From Quatrionicoccus australiensis (GTDB lineage: Bacteria; Pseudomonadota; Gammaproteobacteria; Burkholderiales; Rhodocyclaceae), in the NCBI RefSeq assembly GCF_020510525.1, contig NZ_CP075188.1, forward strand, positions 3,720,001 to 3,784,000: a DNA stretch of 64,000 nucleotides. The letters are read 5' to 3'. The notes beneath the pieces are model-generated. The model saw only the letters and a program-made list of their open reading frames with translations, had not been told where the DNA came from and did not search any database. Both the position numbers and the translations under genes were made by a program. This document shows positions 1 through 9,698 of this stretch, one piece after another. The first letter of the stretch is position 1. Each line of letters opens with the position of its first letter.

Positions 1-68
1 TCCTGCCTTGGGGCAGCACTCGCCTCGGGCAAAGGTAATTCCGATGAATCGGCATCATGGATGCTCAT
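1..68 (-). CDS. casB: Cse2/CasB, type I-E Cascade small subunit (5' end only)
   Basis: Only the first 22 codons lie in the window; the gene continues leftward off the edge. The ATG at 68-66 has a strong Shine-Dalgarno AAGGAG about 8 nt upstream. It overlaps the end of cse1 by 14 nt, the tight packing usual inside cas operons. The visible residues (MSIHDADSSELPLPEASAAP) are a typical flexible N-terminus and do not by themselves identify the family. The call rests on position, because cse2 normally follows cse1 in I-E operons. An alternative start at 58, overlapping the cse1 stop as ATGA, opens a frame with a less protein-like sequence and a poorer ribosome site. Confidence 0.6.
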   Translation of the reverse strand, partial: MSIHDADSSELPLPEASAAPRQ

Positions 69-1668
69 GGGCAAGCTCCTTGTTGGTGGATTGTTGGCGG
101 TAGTACTCGGCAAGTACCGGTAGGGTTTTCGTGCTGCGCAAACCGGCATAAAAACGGGACAGCGCGGCCGCTTGGGCGCGATAGCGTTGCTCGCCGCACT
201 GAGGTCCGGCGGCAAAGGCACGTTTCAAAATGGTTTCGGCGGAAGAAGCCATGGAGAGCAACCAGTTCAAATGCTCGGTTTCTGGTTGATCTGACTCAAC
301 CTCGGCATTCAGCGCATCAAAGAAGCGGGCGTCTTCCGCTTGTTCAAACGGCTTAACAAAATCACTTGCCTTGTTTTTGGCGCTGTCAGAAAACTTGTCT
401 TTAGGCGCTCCTTGATCAAACAGGGTAGCTAGCGCCGTCCAGAGCACACTTCGAATCTGCCCAACGGCGCTCACCCGCTCGCCTGCAATTTTTCCAAGGC
501 GATCCGTCTGTTTTTGAATCAGCAACTGGCGCACTTTGGGAGAAATAGGGATTCGGCGTTCGTGGTATTTCTCGGTTTTCCCTTGTCCCCGCGTCACCCC
601 CTGGGCGAGAACTACCAGTCCATACGAACCATCATTGGTATCGGGTATTTGTGCGACTGAGCGGCGATACTTTCCACCAAAAAGCAGTTCAGCCGCCAAT
701 CGGTAGTGAAAGCCTTCCGCACTGATGGTCAATGCCTTCCCTGCAGTAGCATCAATCGGGGTCCAGGGATCGCCGGTCATCCCGTTTCGCTCTTTTGCCT
801 CAATTCGTACAGCCTTGCTTCCGGTACCAATTGAAAAGATCGATTGCGATCCATCAAGACATTCCAGCCGAATACGACGGCAAATCTCGATGTAAAAAGG
901 ATCTAGCGACGTAAATGCAAGACTGCTTTCGCCGTTCCATGGCTCAAGCCACAACAACCCGATACCCCCTGCACTTTGCACCCCTTGCTGTTCGACGATG
1001 GCAACGCGACTGGCTAACAAGGTCTGAATGTCTCTCTTCCAACGTGATCCCCAATGTCCTTGAGGAACAACCCCAATCGCCGGACGACTGGCGAAGCCAC
1101 CATTCATTCGAGAAATACCGTAGTTCCCTGCGCCAAGAAAACCTTCCTGCGTCTGTAGACTGATCAGTGCCATTAACCAATCATCGACCTCAGCCTTCCG
1201 CATCCTTGCAGCCTTCAGATCGTGGTTCTTTGAGGTGACCAGCATATCCAGTTCGTCCGCCGCCTCAATCCGGTTCTTCCAGCTATTGACGGAGCCTCCC
1301 GATACCGGCGCCTGCATGAAAGCCGGCCGGTCGTGTGGCGAAATCAGGCACCAGGCGGCGCCATCCGGATCGTCAGGCGTCAGTCCCAACAATGCCTCTT
1401 TCCAGGCTGACTCGGTATCGAATACTTCCTCTCGATCCGCCCGGTGCAAAGCCATCGCCGCGAGCTGCACCAGAAAGGCATGCCATGGGTGGCGCTGGTG
1501 TGGGCGTAACGCGGTGAAGTCGCGTACTTCATCGTTTGCCAAGGCAACAAACAAAGCCGGCAGACTGAAAGACTTGGGCTGCCCATCGGCAACTAGGCGA
1601 GTTCGGATCAATGGTTCATCCAGCAGGTTGTAACGTAGTGTCACGGCGTATCCTCCGGCAGTTTTCAT
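55..1668 (-). CDS. casA: Cse1/CasA, large subunit of the type I-E Cascade complex
   Basis: 537 aa, in the usual size range for Cse1. In this family the protein recognises the PAM, opens target DNA and recruits Cas3. The N-terminal stretch around residues 10-25, with YNLLDEPLIRT, and the FTALRPHQRHPWHAFLVQLA region at about 50-70 are typical of the CRISPR_Cse1 family. The start ATG overlaps the cas3 stop as ATGA, so translation is probably coupled. Downstream it overlaps the putative cse2 start by 14 nt. No frameshift is visible, so the Cascade gene looks intact. The remaining I-E genes and the repeat array must lie left of the window if they are present. Confidence 0.93.
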   Translation of the reverse strand: MKTAGGYAVTLRYNLLDEPLIRTRLVADGQPKSFSLPALFVALANDEVRDFTALRPHQRHPWHAFLVQLAAMALHRADREEVFDTESAWKEALLGLTPDDPDGAAWCLISPHDRPAFMQAPVSGGSVNSWKNRIEAADELDMLVTSKNHDLKAARMRKAEVDDWLMALISLQTQEGFLGAGNYGISRMNGGFASRPAIGVVPQGHWGSRWKRDIQTLLASRVAIVEQQGVQSAGGIGLLWLEPWNGESSLAFTSLDPFYIEICRRIRLECLDGSQSIFSIGTGSKAVRIEAKERNGMTGDPWTPIDATAGKALTISAEGFHYRLAAELLFGGKYRRSVAQIPDTNDGSYGLVVLAQGVTRGQGKTEKYHERRIPISPKVRQLLIQKQTDRLGKIAGERVSAVGQIRSVLWTALATLFDQGAPKDKFSDSAKNKASDFVKPFEQAEDARFFDALNAEVESDQPETEHLNWLLSMASSAETILKRAFAAGPQCGEQRYRAQAAALSRFYAGLRSTKTLPVLAEYYRQQSTNKELAHEHP

Positions 1669-4280
1669 TCATCCTTGAGGCGTTCGAGCCCCAAGCGGCT
1701 ATAGCGAAAAGAAGCAGAACCCAAACGAAATGTAATGCAATTGTCCTGACGGGACACATCGCTTGGCTCGGCATCGAGCGGCAACTCCTTCGGCAACAGG
1801 TAATGCCGTATCGGTAGTTCCTTGAGCGGAAAGCCAAAGGGACCGATCACGCCGAAAAAGCGTGCCGCTCTGTCTTGCGCACCCAGACGCGTTGCGACTA
1901 GCACATCGTGAGGAAACTCGACTTCGCCAAACTCCTGCTCAATGTCCAGCGAATGCAGATAGCCCAAGGCTTTCTGAGCCCCCGTGTCTCCCTCGATTTT
2001 CTGGGCCAGCCCTTGCCAAGCCTCTCCCAATTGCGTTTCGAGTACGCGCAAGTTGTCCGGGTGAGTTGCCGCCTCAACGAGATAGCGATTGTTCTCAGGA
2101 ATCACGACCTCCGGCTTTTCGAGCAGCAGTCGTCGCGTTGCTTCAAGAATGCTCAGGTCGGCATAAACCCCGCCACCGTTATGGAATCGGCCCAAGCCAT
2201 GTTGTGGTCGGGCGAACATGGGCGAGAGGTCATTTCCTGCTGGCGTCAGCACAATTGCCTGTGCTTGGCGAAAGGCTTCCGGGCGTTCGTTTTCATGACG
2301 ATGCAAACGCCCGAGCCGCTGCAACAGCACATCCATCGGGCACAAATCGGTGATGAGGAAATCGGCGTCAATGTCCAGGCTTTGCTCCAGCGTCTGGGTG
2401 CCGACAACTATCAAGGGGCCTGCCGGCCGTGCTTTTCCTAGCTGCCGCTCGATGGCAGCATCAAGTTCCGGTCTATCCTGACGGCTGAAACGACTGTGGT
2501 GCAGCGTTCTCACGCCTTTAACGCTGAACAGCCACGCCAGTTCGGGAACCTGCTTTTCCAGAGCGTTCAGCGTAGCCACCGCGGCCGGGACCGTGTTGCG
2601 GATAATCAGCACCTTGGCGCCCTGCGCTGCGGCTTCAATGGCCAATTGCGCGATTTTTTCAGGGGCTGCGATACAGTCACGGGGGCTCCAGCTCACTCGC
2701 TTTGAGCGCCCTGTTCCGGGTGTAGCCCGAATGCCATGGCAATCCGAAATTGCCGGATACGGCACGGCACAAGCCTGCTCGAACGACATGTTCCGGATCA
2801 AACCGGACTGCCCGGTCGGCGCCAAGGCCAAATAGCGACTACGGGCGCTCGAACCCAGCGTGGCCGACAGCAGCAAGGCATGCCCACCACAACCCAGATG
2901 CGCTTTCAGCAAACGCTCCAGCAGTACCGTCATGTAGGCATCGGAAGCGTGAACCTCATCCACGACCAGCAGACTGCGGGCCAGCGTTGCATGGCGTAGA
3001 TGTGCGTGACGAACTTGCAGGGCGCCCAATAGCGCCTGGTCAATGGTGCCAACCGCGACCGGCGCGGCAAGGAAACGCTTGGAGTTTTCCGCGGCCCAGC
3101 GTTGGTGCGCCTTCTGATCGTCGGGCGAGTCGTTCCAGAAAACCTCGAAATTCGCCATGGCCTTGATCTCTTCGCCATCGGCGGCGACGTAGCCCGGTAG
3201 AGCACGCAAAGCAAGGGGCGGATTTTCCGGCCACAAACGCTTCAGGGTGTCCTGCACCCGTTGATACAACTGGGTCGCCGCTACCCGTGTGGGCAAGGCG
3301 AAGTAGAGGCTATCCACCAAACCGGAGCGGAAAAGATGAACGTAACGCCACAGCGCCGCTTCGGTTTTGCCACTGCCGGTTTCTGATTCGAGGATGAGCA
3401 AAGGGCCGAGGGAATCATCGCTCATGGCCGCCTGAACGGGGCGAGGATCGAAACCGCCGAAGACATCGGCAAAGCTTGGTGCTAAGGCAACGAGCTTGGC
3501 GCGCCAATTGTCGCTATCCAGTCCCAGGCTGGTGATGGCCTTATCAGCCATGGGCGCTGCGGTTTCTGCGCGATTCTCGCCTGCTTCGGAAAACTTGAAA
3601 AAGCGTGTATCCGATCCCAGCCAGTCAGCCAACTGAACCAGTCCAGCAAACAGGTGGCCGAAACTTGGAGCGTGCGGCAATACCTGACCGCCGACATGAA
3701 AAGCGCTTGGGTAAAGCTCTGGCGCGCGGTACGCAACTTCTTTCAGTACAACAGCAGGGTCATATTTCCCTTCATGGGATTTCCAGATGCTCGAACTGCC
3801 ACCAGGGCTATCCTTGATCGGCCGTCCGTGATGGCTGATGCTCGCGGTCAACAATGAATCGACCGCATCGCCCCAAGTACAGATTTTTTCGATCAAAGGC
3901 TCGATAGCCTCGGCCGATGTCGCGACTTGGAATAGTTTGACGGCCTCAACTCCATGCCCCGCCGTAATCGGCACAGGCCAACTTGGCGGAATTTTTGTTT
4001 TCCAGCGCTTGGCCTGGAAACCACTATTTGCCTTACCGATGTCGTGCAGGAATGCCAGCACGGTAAGGCGAGCAACGTCCTGTTCGGCTAATTGTCTCCC
4101 TGCGGTTCGCTCAAGCGCCCGTCGAATTGATCGACACTGGACAAGCCGGGTAAAGCACGCTGCCACATCAATCATGTGATCAATCAGCAAATGCCGTCCT
4201 TGCATTCTTTCATCAGCATCGAATTCCAGCTTTCCGAATGCTTCGGTGTCTTTAAGTATCACGATCTCACTCATCCCCAT
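1665..4280 (-). CDS. cas3: CRISPR-associated nuclease/helicase Cas3 (type I-E)
   Basis: 871 aa. The N-terminal HD nuclease domain shows H-D at residues 79-80 (FLHDIGKANSGFQAKR) and a further His pair near 150. The superfamily 2 helicase follows: Walker A SETGSGKTEAALW at about 299-311, DEVH box at 441-444 and LLLSATLG at about 470. The HD and helicase domains are fused in one chain, the standard type I-E form. In this family Cas3 is recruited by Cascade and degrades target DNA processively. Its start overlaps the end of the WYL-regulator gene by 14 nt, and its stop overlaps the cse1 start by 4 nt, so the three form one operon. All catalytic motifs that can be seen are intact. Confidence 0.96.
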   Translation of the reverse strand: MGMSEIVILKDTEAFGKLEFDADERMQGRHLLIDHMIDVAACFTRLVQCRSIRRALERTAGRQLAEQDVARLTVLAFLHDIGKANSGFQAKRWKTKIPPSWPVPITAGHGVEAVKLFQVATSAEAIEPLIEKICTWGDAVDSLLTASISHHGRPIKDSPGGSSSIWKSHEGKYDPAVVLKEVAYRAPELYPSAFHVGGQVLPHAPSFGHLFAGLVQLADWLGSDTRFFKFSEAGENRAETAAPMADKAITSLGLDSDNWRAKLVALAPSFADVFGGFDPRPVQAAMSDDSLGPLLILESETGSGKTEAALWRYVHLFRSGLVDSLYFALPTRVAATQLYQRVQDTLKRLWPENPPLALRALPGYVAADGEEIKAMANFEVFWNDSPDDQKAHQRWAAENSKRFLAAPVAVGTIDQALLGALQVRHAHLRHATLARSLLVVDEVHASDAYMTVLLERLLKAHLGCGGHALLLSATLGSSARSRYLALAPTGQSGLIRNMSFEQACAVPYPAISDCHGIRATPGTGRSKRVSWSPRDCIAAPEKIAQLAIEAAAQGAKVLIIRNTVPAAVATLNALEKQVPELAWLFSVKGVRTLHHSRFSRQDRPELDAAIERQLGKARPAGPLIVVGTQTLEQSLDIDADFLITDLCPMDVLLQRLGRLHRHENERPEAFRQAQAIVLTPAGNDLSPMFARPQHGLGRFHNGGGVYADLSILEATRRLLLEKPEVVIPENNRYLVEAATHPDNLRVLETQLGEAWQGLAQKIEGDTGAQKALGYLHSLDIEQEFGEVEFPHDVLVATRLGAQDRAARFFGVIGPFGFPLKELPIRHYLLPKELPLDAEPSDVSRQDNCITFRLGSASFRYSRLGLERLKDE

Positions 4281-5238
4281 ACCTCCCCACCGCCGCCTTC
4301 AACAAGCCCACCACCTTCTCCCGCAACCCCGCCGGCCCCACCACCTCACAATCCGGCCCATATTTCAGGATGTCCATGATCAACTCCGGATCATTGCTGT
4401 ACGGCAGCCGTAGCTGGTAGCTGCCGTCGTCGAGAAAGCTGCCTTCCTGCTCCGGGTGCCAGTGTTCGGCGGCGACCCAGCGGGCGCGGTCGGGGGTGAA
4501 GAGGAGCGTCGCCCATTGCACTTCGGCGCCGGCGAAGATGCCGTAGCCCGCGCCCAGCGCGGCGTCGAGTTCGGCTTCGGAGATTTCCTGGGCGATGGCG
4601 TCCATGGTTTTGACCGTTTTTATCGCGTCGACCGCAAAGCTGCGCAGTTCGTCGCGCAGGTGGCACCAGGCGTCGAGGTACCAGTTGTCGCGGTAGTGCG
4701 TCAGGCGTTGCGGCGAGATTTCGCGCTGGCTGGCGTCGCCCTTGCTGCGGGCGACGTAGTCGATGCTGAGCCGGCGCCGTTCCATGAGGGCGGCGGCGAT
4801 GTGCTGGAAGTGTTGTGGCGCGTAGTGGCGGGCGGCGGCGCTCAGGATGCGGATGCGGCGGGCGATGTCGGCGGCGGAATCGGTGGTGCTTTCGAGCATG
4901 CCGAGCAGGCGCTGGCGCAGCGGGCCGACGTGTTCGGCAAGCAGGCCGCCAGCATCGAAGGCGGCGAGCAGTTGCTGCATGCTGAGCAGGGCGTGGATTT
5001 CGCCGGCCGAGAACCAGACGCCGGGGAGTTCGTAGCGCTCGACGCTGTTGTCGATGCGATAGGTGCCGGTATCGCGGTCGCAGAGGATGGGAACGTTCAT
5101 GCGTTCGCGCAGATCCTTGATGTCGCGGTGCAGCGTGGCGCGCGAGACTTCCAGGCGCTGCTGCAATTCGGCGAAGCTGACGCTGCGCCGCGAAAGCAGC
5201 ATGCGTTCGATGATGCCGAAACGTTCGGATTTGGTCAT
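4267..5238 (-). CDS. WYL-domain transcriptional regulator, first gene of the cas operon
   Basis: 323 aa. Residues 1-60 form a DeoR/HTH_11-type winged helix with the recognition region around SFAELQQRLEVSRATLHRDIKDL. The middle carries the WYL domain, including the signature NWYLDAWCHLRDELRSFAVD near residues 195-215, followed by a WCX-like C-terminal region. WYL proteins sense ligands, often nucleic acids or nucleotides, and several are known to control CRISPR or phage-defence loci. The 14-nt overlap with cas3 makes co-transcription almost certain, so this is the likely operon regulator. A Shine-Dalgarno-like GAGGG precedes the start, and a TATGAT hexamer about 30 nt upstream could be a -10 box. 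Repressor or activator cannot be decided from sequence. Confidence 0.88.
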   Translation of the reverse strand: MTKSERFGIIERMLLSRRSVSFAELQQRLEVSRATLHRDIKDLRERMNVPILCDRDTGTYRIDNSVERYELPGVWFSAGEIHALLSMQQLLAAFDAGGLLAEHVGPLRQRLLGMLESTTDSAADIARRIRILSAAARHYAPQHFQHIAAALMERRRLSIDYVARSKGDASQREISPQRLTHYRDNWYLDAWCHLRDELRSFAVDAIKTVKTMDAIAQEISEAELDAALGAGYGIFAGAEVQWATLLFTPDRARWVAAEHWHPEQEGSFLDDGSYQLRLPYSNDPELIMDILKYGPDCEVVGPAGLREKVVGLLKAAVGRYGDE

Positions 5239-5306
5239 GCCGCCCTCATTGGTTTTGCCAACATCATAGCCGCCTGTCCTTTTTTAGACCATCCGGCACA
5301 GACGGC

Positions 5307-5387
5307 CTACCAGGGCAGATTGGCGACCAGTGCGCCAAAGAGAAGGGCAAGGAAAACGTAGCGATCAGGGGGATAAGAGGCGTTCAT
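5307..5387 (-). CDS. Possible 26-aa single-span membrane protein
   Basis: This short frame is a candidate gene because its ATG is preceded by CGGAGATCGCC, a good Shine-Dalgarno at the right distance. The peptide starts MNASYPPDRY, then has a hydrophobic stretch from about residue 11 to 25 (VFLALLFGALVANLPW) that could form one membrane segment. It is divergent from uvrA and lies between the WYL regulator and the LexA-type box. No family is recognised. It could also be the end of a decayed gene, since the frame stays open for 51 more codons upstream but with little protein-like character. Confidence 0.45.
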   Translation of the reverse strand: MNASYPPDRYVFLALLFGALVANLPW

Positions 5388-5476
5388 GGCGATCTCCGGC
5401 GAGTGGGTTGAAGCCACTTTGCACCAGCCAAGTCTCAACACGTGAGACCGACAATTATTTTTGCCGCGCCTGACTG

Positions 5477-5492
5477 CTGTATGCCCATACAG
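5477..5492. promoter_or_regulatory. LexA-type SOS box upstream of uvrA
   Basis: CTGTATGCCCATACAG is a perfect CTGT-N8-ACAG palindrome, the core of the gamma/betaproteobacterial LexA operator. It lies 65 bp upstream of the uvrA start and 89 bp upstream of the divergent small frame. uvrA is a classical SOS gene, so DNA-damage control is the natural reading. A TATAGT hexamer at 5522-5527 is a plausible -10 element for uvrA, though no good -35 box is evident. Confidence 0.85.
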
Positions 5493-5557
5493 TTTCACAT
5501 GCAAAGCCGCCCGCTTTTGCGTATAGTCTCCCTTCCCCAACCGAGAATAGAACAGCG

Positions 5558-8383
5558 ATGGAAACCATCCGCATTCGTGGCGCGCGCACGCACAATCTGA
5601 AGAACATCAATCTCGACCTGCCGCGCGACCAGCTCATCGTGATTACCGGGCTGTCCGGTTCCGGCAAGTCGTCACTGGCTTTCGACACGCTGTACGCGGA
5701 AGGCCAGCGCCGTTACGTCGAATCGCTGTCGGCCTACGCGCGGCAGTTCCTGCAGTTGATGGAAAAGCCCGATGTTGATCTGATCGAAGGCCTGAGCCCG
5801 GCGATTTCCATCGAGCAGAAGGCGACTTCGCACAATCCGCGCTCGACGGTGGGTACCGTCACCGAGATCCACGATTACCTGCGCCTGCTCTACGCGCGCG
5901 CCGGCACGCCCTACTGCCCGGACCACAACCTGCCGCTTGAAGCGCAGACCGTGTCGCAGATGGTCGATACCGTGCTGGCGCTGCCGGCCGAAACCAAGCT
6001 GATGATCCTGGCGCCGGTCGTTGCCAACCGCAAGGGCGAACAGATGGACCTCTTCGCCGAGCTGCGCGCCCAGGGTTTTGCGCGCGTGCGCGTCGACGGC
6101 ACGGTCTATGAAATCGACGCTGTGCCCAAGCTCGCCAAGTCGCAGAAGCACAATGTCGATGTCGTCGTCGACCGCCTCAAGGTGCGCGACGATATGCGCC
6201 AGCGCCTGGCCGAATCCTTCGAGACGGCGCTGCGCCATGCCGAGGGCCGCGCCATCGCGCTCGAGATGGACAGCAACGTCGAGCACATGTTCTCTGCCAA
6301 GTTCGCCTGCCCGGTCTGCTCGTTTGCCCTGCAGGAGCTGGAGCCGCGCCTCTTCTCGTTCAACAACCCGATGGGCGCCTGCCCGAAGTGCGACGGGCTG
6401 GGCGTCATCCAGTTCTTCGACCCCAAGCGCGTCGTCACCAACCCGGCCGCCTCGCTGGCCGGCGGCGCAATCCGCGGCTGGGACAAGAAGAACCAGTTCT
6501 ACTTCCAGATCATCGAATCGATTGCCGATCATTACGGCTTCTCGGTCGACACGCCTTTCGAGCAACTTTCCGACGAGATCCGCCAGCTGATCCTGTTCGG
6601 CTCGGGCAAGACGGAAATCAACTTCCGCTACCAGAACGACAAGGGCACGCGCTTCGACCGCAGCCACAGCTTCGAGGGCATCATCCCCAACCTCGAACGG
6701 CGCTACCGCGGCAGCGATTCGCAGGCGGTGCGCGAAGAACTTTCGAAATACATCAGCAACCAGAGCTGCCCGAGCTGCGCCGGCACCCGCCTGCGCGTCG
6801 AGGCGCGCCACGTGCGCGTCGGCAGCAAGACCCTGCACGAAATCAGCCGCCTGCCGCTGGGCGAGGCGCGCAACTACTTCAATTGTCTGGAGCTGACCGG
6901 CAACAAGGCGCAGGTCGCCGACAAGATCCTCAAGGAAATCACGGCGCGGCTGTCCTTCCTGATCAACGTCGGTCTCGATTACCTGTGCCTGGAGCGCTCG
7001 GCGGAAACGCTGTCGGGCGGCGAAGCGCAGCGCATCCGGCTGGCTTCGCAGATCGGCTCGGGCCTGACCGGCGTCATGTACGTGCTGGACGAACCGTCGA
7101 TCGGCCTGCACCAGCGCGACAACGACCGCCTGCTGCAAACCCTGCGCAACCTGCGCGACATGGGCAACTCCGTGCTCGTCGTCGAGCATGACGAGGACGC
7201 CATCCGTTCGGCCGACTACGTCGTCGACATCGGCCCCGGCGCCGGCATCCACGGCGGCGCCGTGGTCGCCCAGGGCACGCCGGCCGAAGTCGCCGCCAAC
7301 CCGCTGTCGATGACCGGCGATTACCTGTCCGGCCGGCGGGCAATTCGGGCCCCGAAAACGCGTCGACCGGTCAACCCGGACAAGATGCTGCAAGTAGTCG
7401 GCGCCAGCGGCCACAATCTCAAGAACGTCACGCTGGAAATTCCCGGCGGCCTGCTCACCTGCATCACCGGCGTTTCCGGCTCCGGCAAGTCGACGCTGAT
7501 CAACGACACGCTGTACGCCGCGGCGGCGCGCCACCTCTACGGCTCGACGACGGAACCGGCGCCGCACCAGGAAATCGTCGGCCTCGACCTGTTCGACAAG
7601 GTGATCAACGTCGACCAGGCACCGATCGGCCGCACGCCGCGCTCCAATCCGGCAACCTACACCGGCCTGCTGACGCCGATCCGCGACCTCTTTGCGCAGG
7701 TGCCGGAATCGCGTGCGCGCGGCTACGGGCCGGGTCGTTTCAGCTTCAACGTCAAGGGCGGGCGCTGCGAGGCTTGCCAGGGCGACGGCATGATCAAGGT
7801 CGAGATGCACTTCCTGCCCGACATCTACGTGCCCTGCGACGTCTGCCACGGCAAGCGCTACAACCGCGAGACGCTGGAAGTGCAATACAAGGGCAAAAAC
7901 ATCTACGACATCCTCGGCATGACCGTCGAGCAGGCGCGCGAGTTCTTCGATGCAGTGCCGGTCATCGCGCGCAAGCTGCAAACGCTGGTCGATGTCGGCT
8001 TGAGTTACATCACGCTCGGCCAGTCGGCGACGACGCTGTCGGGCGGCGAGGCGCAGCGCGTCAAGCTGGCCCTCGAACTCTCCAAGCGCGACACCGGCCG
8101 CACCCTGTACATCCTCGATGAGCCGACCACCGGTCTGCACTTCCAGGACATCGAAATGCTACTTTCCGTGCTGCAGCGCCTGGCCGACAACGGCAATACC
8201 GTGGTCGTCATCGAGCACAACCTGGATGTGATCAAGACGGCGGACTGGCTGGTCGACCTCGGGCCGGAAGGCGGCGACGGCGGCGGCCGCATCCTGGTCG
8301 CCGGCACGCCGGAGACGGTGGCCAAGTGCAAGGCCAGCCACACCGGCCGCTTCCTGAAACCGCTACTCGATCGTAAGGGCTAG
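5558..8383 (+). CDS. uvrA: UvrABC system protein A (excinuclease ATPase subunit)
   Basis: 941 aa, full length for UvrA. It recognises bulky DNA lesions as a dimer and loads UvrB in nucleotide excision repair. Two ABC ATPase modules are visible: Walker [13 protein letters not shown] near residue 31 and [13 protein letters not shown] near 640. Two LSGGEAQR signatures lie near residues 485 and 827, each followed by a Walker B LDEPS or LDEPT. Zinc-finger cysteines occur at CPVC/CPKC (about 250-280) and CEAC/CDVC (about 738-766). The start follows the LexA-type box. The 3' end overlaps the convergent diguanylate cyclase gene by 21 bp. Confidence 0.98.
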   Translation: METIRIRGARTHNLKNINLDLPRDQLIVITGLSGSGKSSLAFDTLYAEGQRRYVESLSAYARQFLQLMEKPDVDLIEGLSPAISIEQKATSHNPRSTVGTVTEIHDYLRLLYARAGTPYCPDHNLPLEAQTVSQMVDTVLALPAETKLMILAPVVANRKGEQMDLFAELRAQGFARVRVDGTVYEIDAVPKLAKSQKHNVDVVVDRLKVRDDMRQRLAESFETALRHAEGRAIALEMDSNVEHMFSAKFACPVCSFALQELEPRLFSFNNPMGACPKCDGLGVIQFFDPKRVVTNPAASLAGGAIRGWDKKNQFYFQIIESIADHYGFSVDTPFEQLSDEIRQLILFGSGKTEINFRYQNDKGTRFDRSHSFEGIIPNLERRYRGSDSQAVREELSKYISNQSCPSCAGTRLRVEARHVRVGSKTLHEISRLPLGEARNYFNCLELTGNKAQVADKILKEITARLSFLINVGLDYLCLERSAETLSGGEAQRIRLASQIGSGLTGVMYVLDEPSIGLHQRDNDRLLQTLRNLRDMGNSVLVVEHDEDAIRSADYVVDIGPGAGIHGGAVVAQGTPAEVAANPLSMTGDYLSGRRAIRAPKTRRPVNPDKMLQVVGASGHNLKNVTLEIPGGLLTCITGVSGSGKSTLINDTLYAAAARHLYGSTTEPAPHQEIVGLDLFDKVINVDQAPIGRTPRSNPATYTGLLTPIRDLFAQVPESRARGYGPGRFSFNVKGGRCEACQGDGMIKVEMHFLPDIYVPCDVCHGKRYNRETLEVQYKGKNIYDILGMTVEQAREFFDAVPVIARKLQTLVDVGLSYITLGQSATTLSGGEAQRVKLALELSKRDTGRTLYILDEPTTGLHFQDIEMLLSVLQRLADNGNTVVVIEHNLDVIKTADWLVDLGPEGGDGGGRILVAGTPETVAKCKASHTGRFLKPLLDRKG

Positions 8384-9694
8384 CGTCCCCTGCTCCTGCT
8401 CCTGCACCGGGGCAAGGCTGGGTGCCAACACGACCCGGTTGCGGCCGTTGCGCTTGGCTTCATAGAGCGCGTCATCGGCACGGTTGAGTGAAACCTCAAG
8501 CGATGCGGCGCTGGCATCGGCCAAACCGATGCTCATCGTCACCCGCACGACACGGCCATCGGGCAGCGTGACGTCGTTCCCGGCACAGCGCTGGCGCAGA
8601 CGCTCGGCCTGGATGTAGGCCTCGGCCAGCGTGCTTTCCGGGAACAGGAAGACGAACTCCTCGCCGCCGTAACGCGCGATCAGGTCGGACTGGCGGAAAC
8701 TGTCGCGCATCAACTGGGAAACGGCACGCAGCACGGCGTCGCCGGCGGCATGCCCGTAGGTATCGTTAAGGTGCTTGAAGTTGTCGAGATCGGCCATGCC
8801 GACCGTGACCGGGCGCTGGTAGCGCTGCGCACGCAACACTTCGGCATGGCCCAGTAGCTGGAAATGCCGGCGGTTGGTCAGACCGGTCAACGCATCCTTG
8901 TTGGCCAATTCCTCGAGCGCGAAACGCGCCTGCTCGTTCTGCATCAGCGAGGCATGCAGTTCGCCGATCGCCTCCTCGACCGCATGAATCTCGCGCATCG
9001 CCGATGGCTCGAAAGTCGGTGCCGGCTGGTCGACGCTGAGATGCGACAACTCACGGTCGATGCGCTGCAGCGGGTGTATCAGGTGGCGGCGCAGCAAAAA
9101 CAGGAAAATCAGCAGGAACAAACCGACCAGCAGCAGCGCCCCGGCCAGCTTGTAGCCGGCGAGTCGCATGATCGCGGATACGTCGTTGAGATCGGCATTG
9201 GCCAGATTGATCCCCTGGATCGCGACATCATCCACCCGCACGCTGAGACGCGCTGCCAGACGCTGCCATTCGCCGTAATAGGTCGCAAAGACGCTGACAT
9301 CACCCGCGCCGCGATGCATCAAGTCGCTGAGAAAGCGCTCCGTCTCGCGCGCCAGCGCCGCCGACTCGGCATCCTCCAGCACACTCGGGTGACTGGCGAC
9401 CAGCATGACGACGAACATCGCCTGCTGCCGGGCCTGCGGCGTTGCCGCGGTAAACACCCGCTCGCCCTCCAGGCGCAATTGTTCGAGATTGCGCGCCAGA
9501 CGCTGATAGCGAATGATTTCCGGCACCGTTGCATCCTGCAGGCGGCTGGTTGCGTCGAGCACGCGTTGCTGATCGAGGCCGAGCAGCACGACCATGAGCC
9601 CGAAGGTCAGCACGAACAGGCCGGCAAGCAGGGCAAAGGCGCGGCCGGCACGAATGCCGTGCAAGGCGGGGAAAGGATTGAGGTTCACATGCAT
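8363..9694 (-). CDS. Membrane-bound diguanylate cyclase (GGDEF)
   Basis: 443 aa. A transmembrane helix near residues 18-40 and a second near 180-200 ([15 protein letters not shown]) flank a periplasmic sensor region of about 140 residues. A HAMP-like linker and a C-terminal GGDEF domain follow. The active site is GGEEF ([13 protein letters not shown]), so it should make c-di-GMP. RxxD (RQSD) lies exactly five residues before it, the position of the inhibitory I-site, so product feedback is expected. The gene starts 4 nt after the stop of the binding-protein gene, so the two are probably one operon and the binding protein may feed ligand information to this sensor. It converges with and overlaps uvrA. 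Confidence 0.92.
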   Translation of the reverse strand: MHVNLNPFPALHGIRAGRAFALLAGLFVLTFGLMVVLLGLDQQRVLDATSRLQDATVPEIIRYQRLARNLEQLRLEGERVFTAATPQARQQAMFVVMLVASHPSVLEDAESAALARETERFLSDLMHRGAGDVSVFATYYGEWQRLAARLSVRVDDVAIQGINLANADLNDVSAIMRLAGYKLAGALLLVGLFLLIFLFLLRRHLIHPLQRIDRELSHLSVDQPAPTFEPSAMREIHAVEEAIGELHASLMQNEQARFALEELANKDALTGLTNRRHFQLLGHAEVLRAQRYQRPVTVGMADLDNFKHLNDTYGHAAGDAVLRAVSQLMRDSFRQSDLIARYGGEEFVFLFPESTLAEAYIQAERLRQRCAGNDVTLPDGRVVRVTMSIGLADASAASLEVSLNRADDALYEAKRNGRNRVVLAPSLAPVQEQEQGTLALTIE

Positions 9695-9698
9695 GGCC

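Noticed and set aside
5672..8140. Long open frame (822 codons) antisense to uvrA
   Set aside because: A GC-rich mirror frame of a well-defined gene; composition is Arg/Ala/Asp-rich without domains or a ribosome site.
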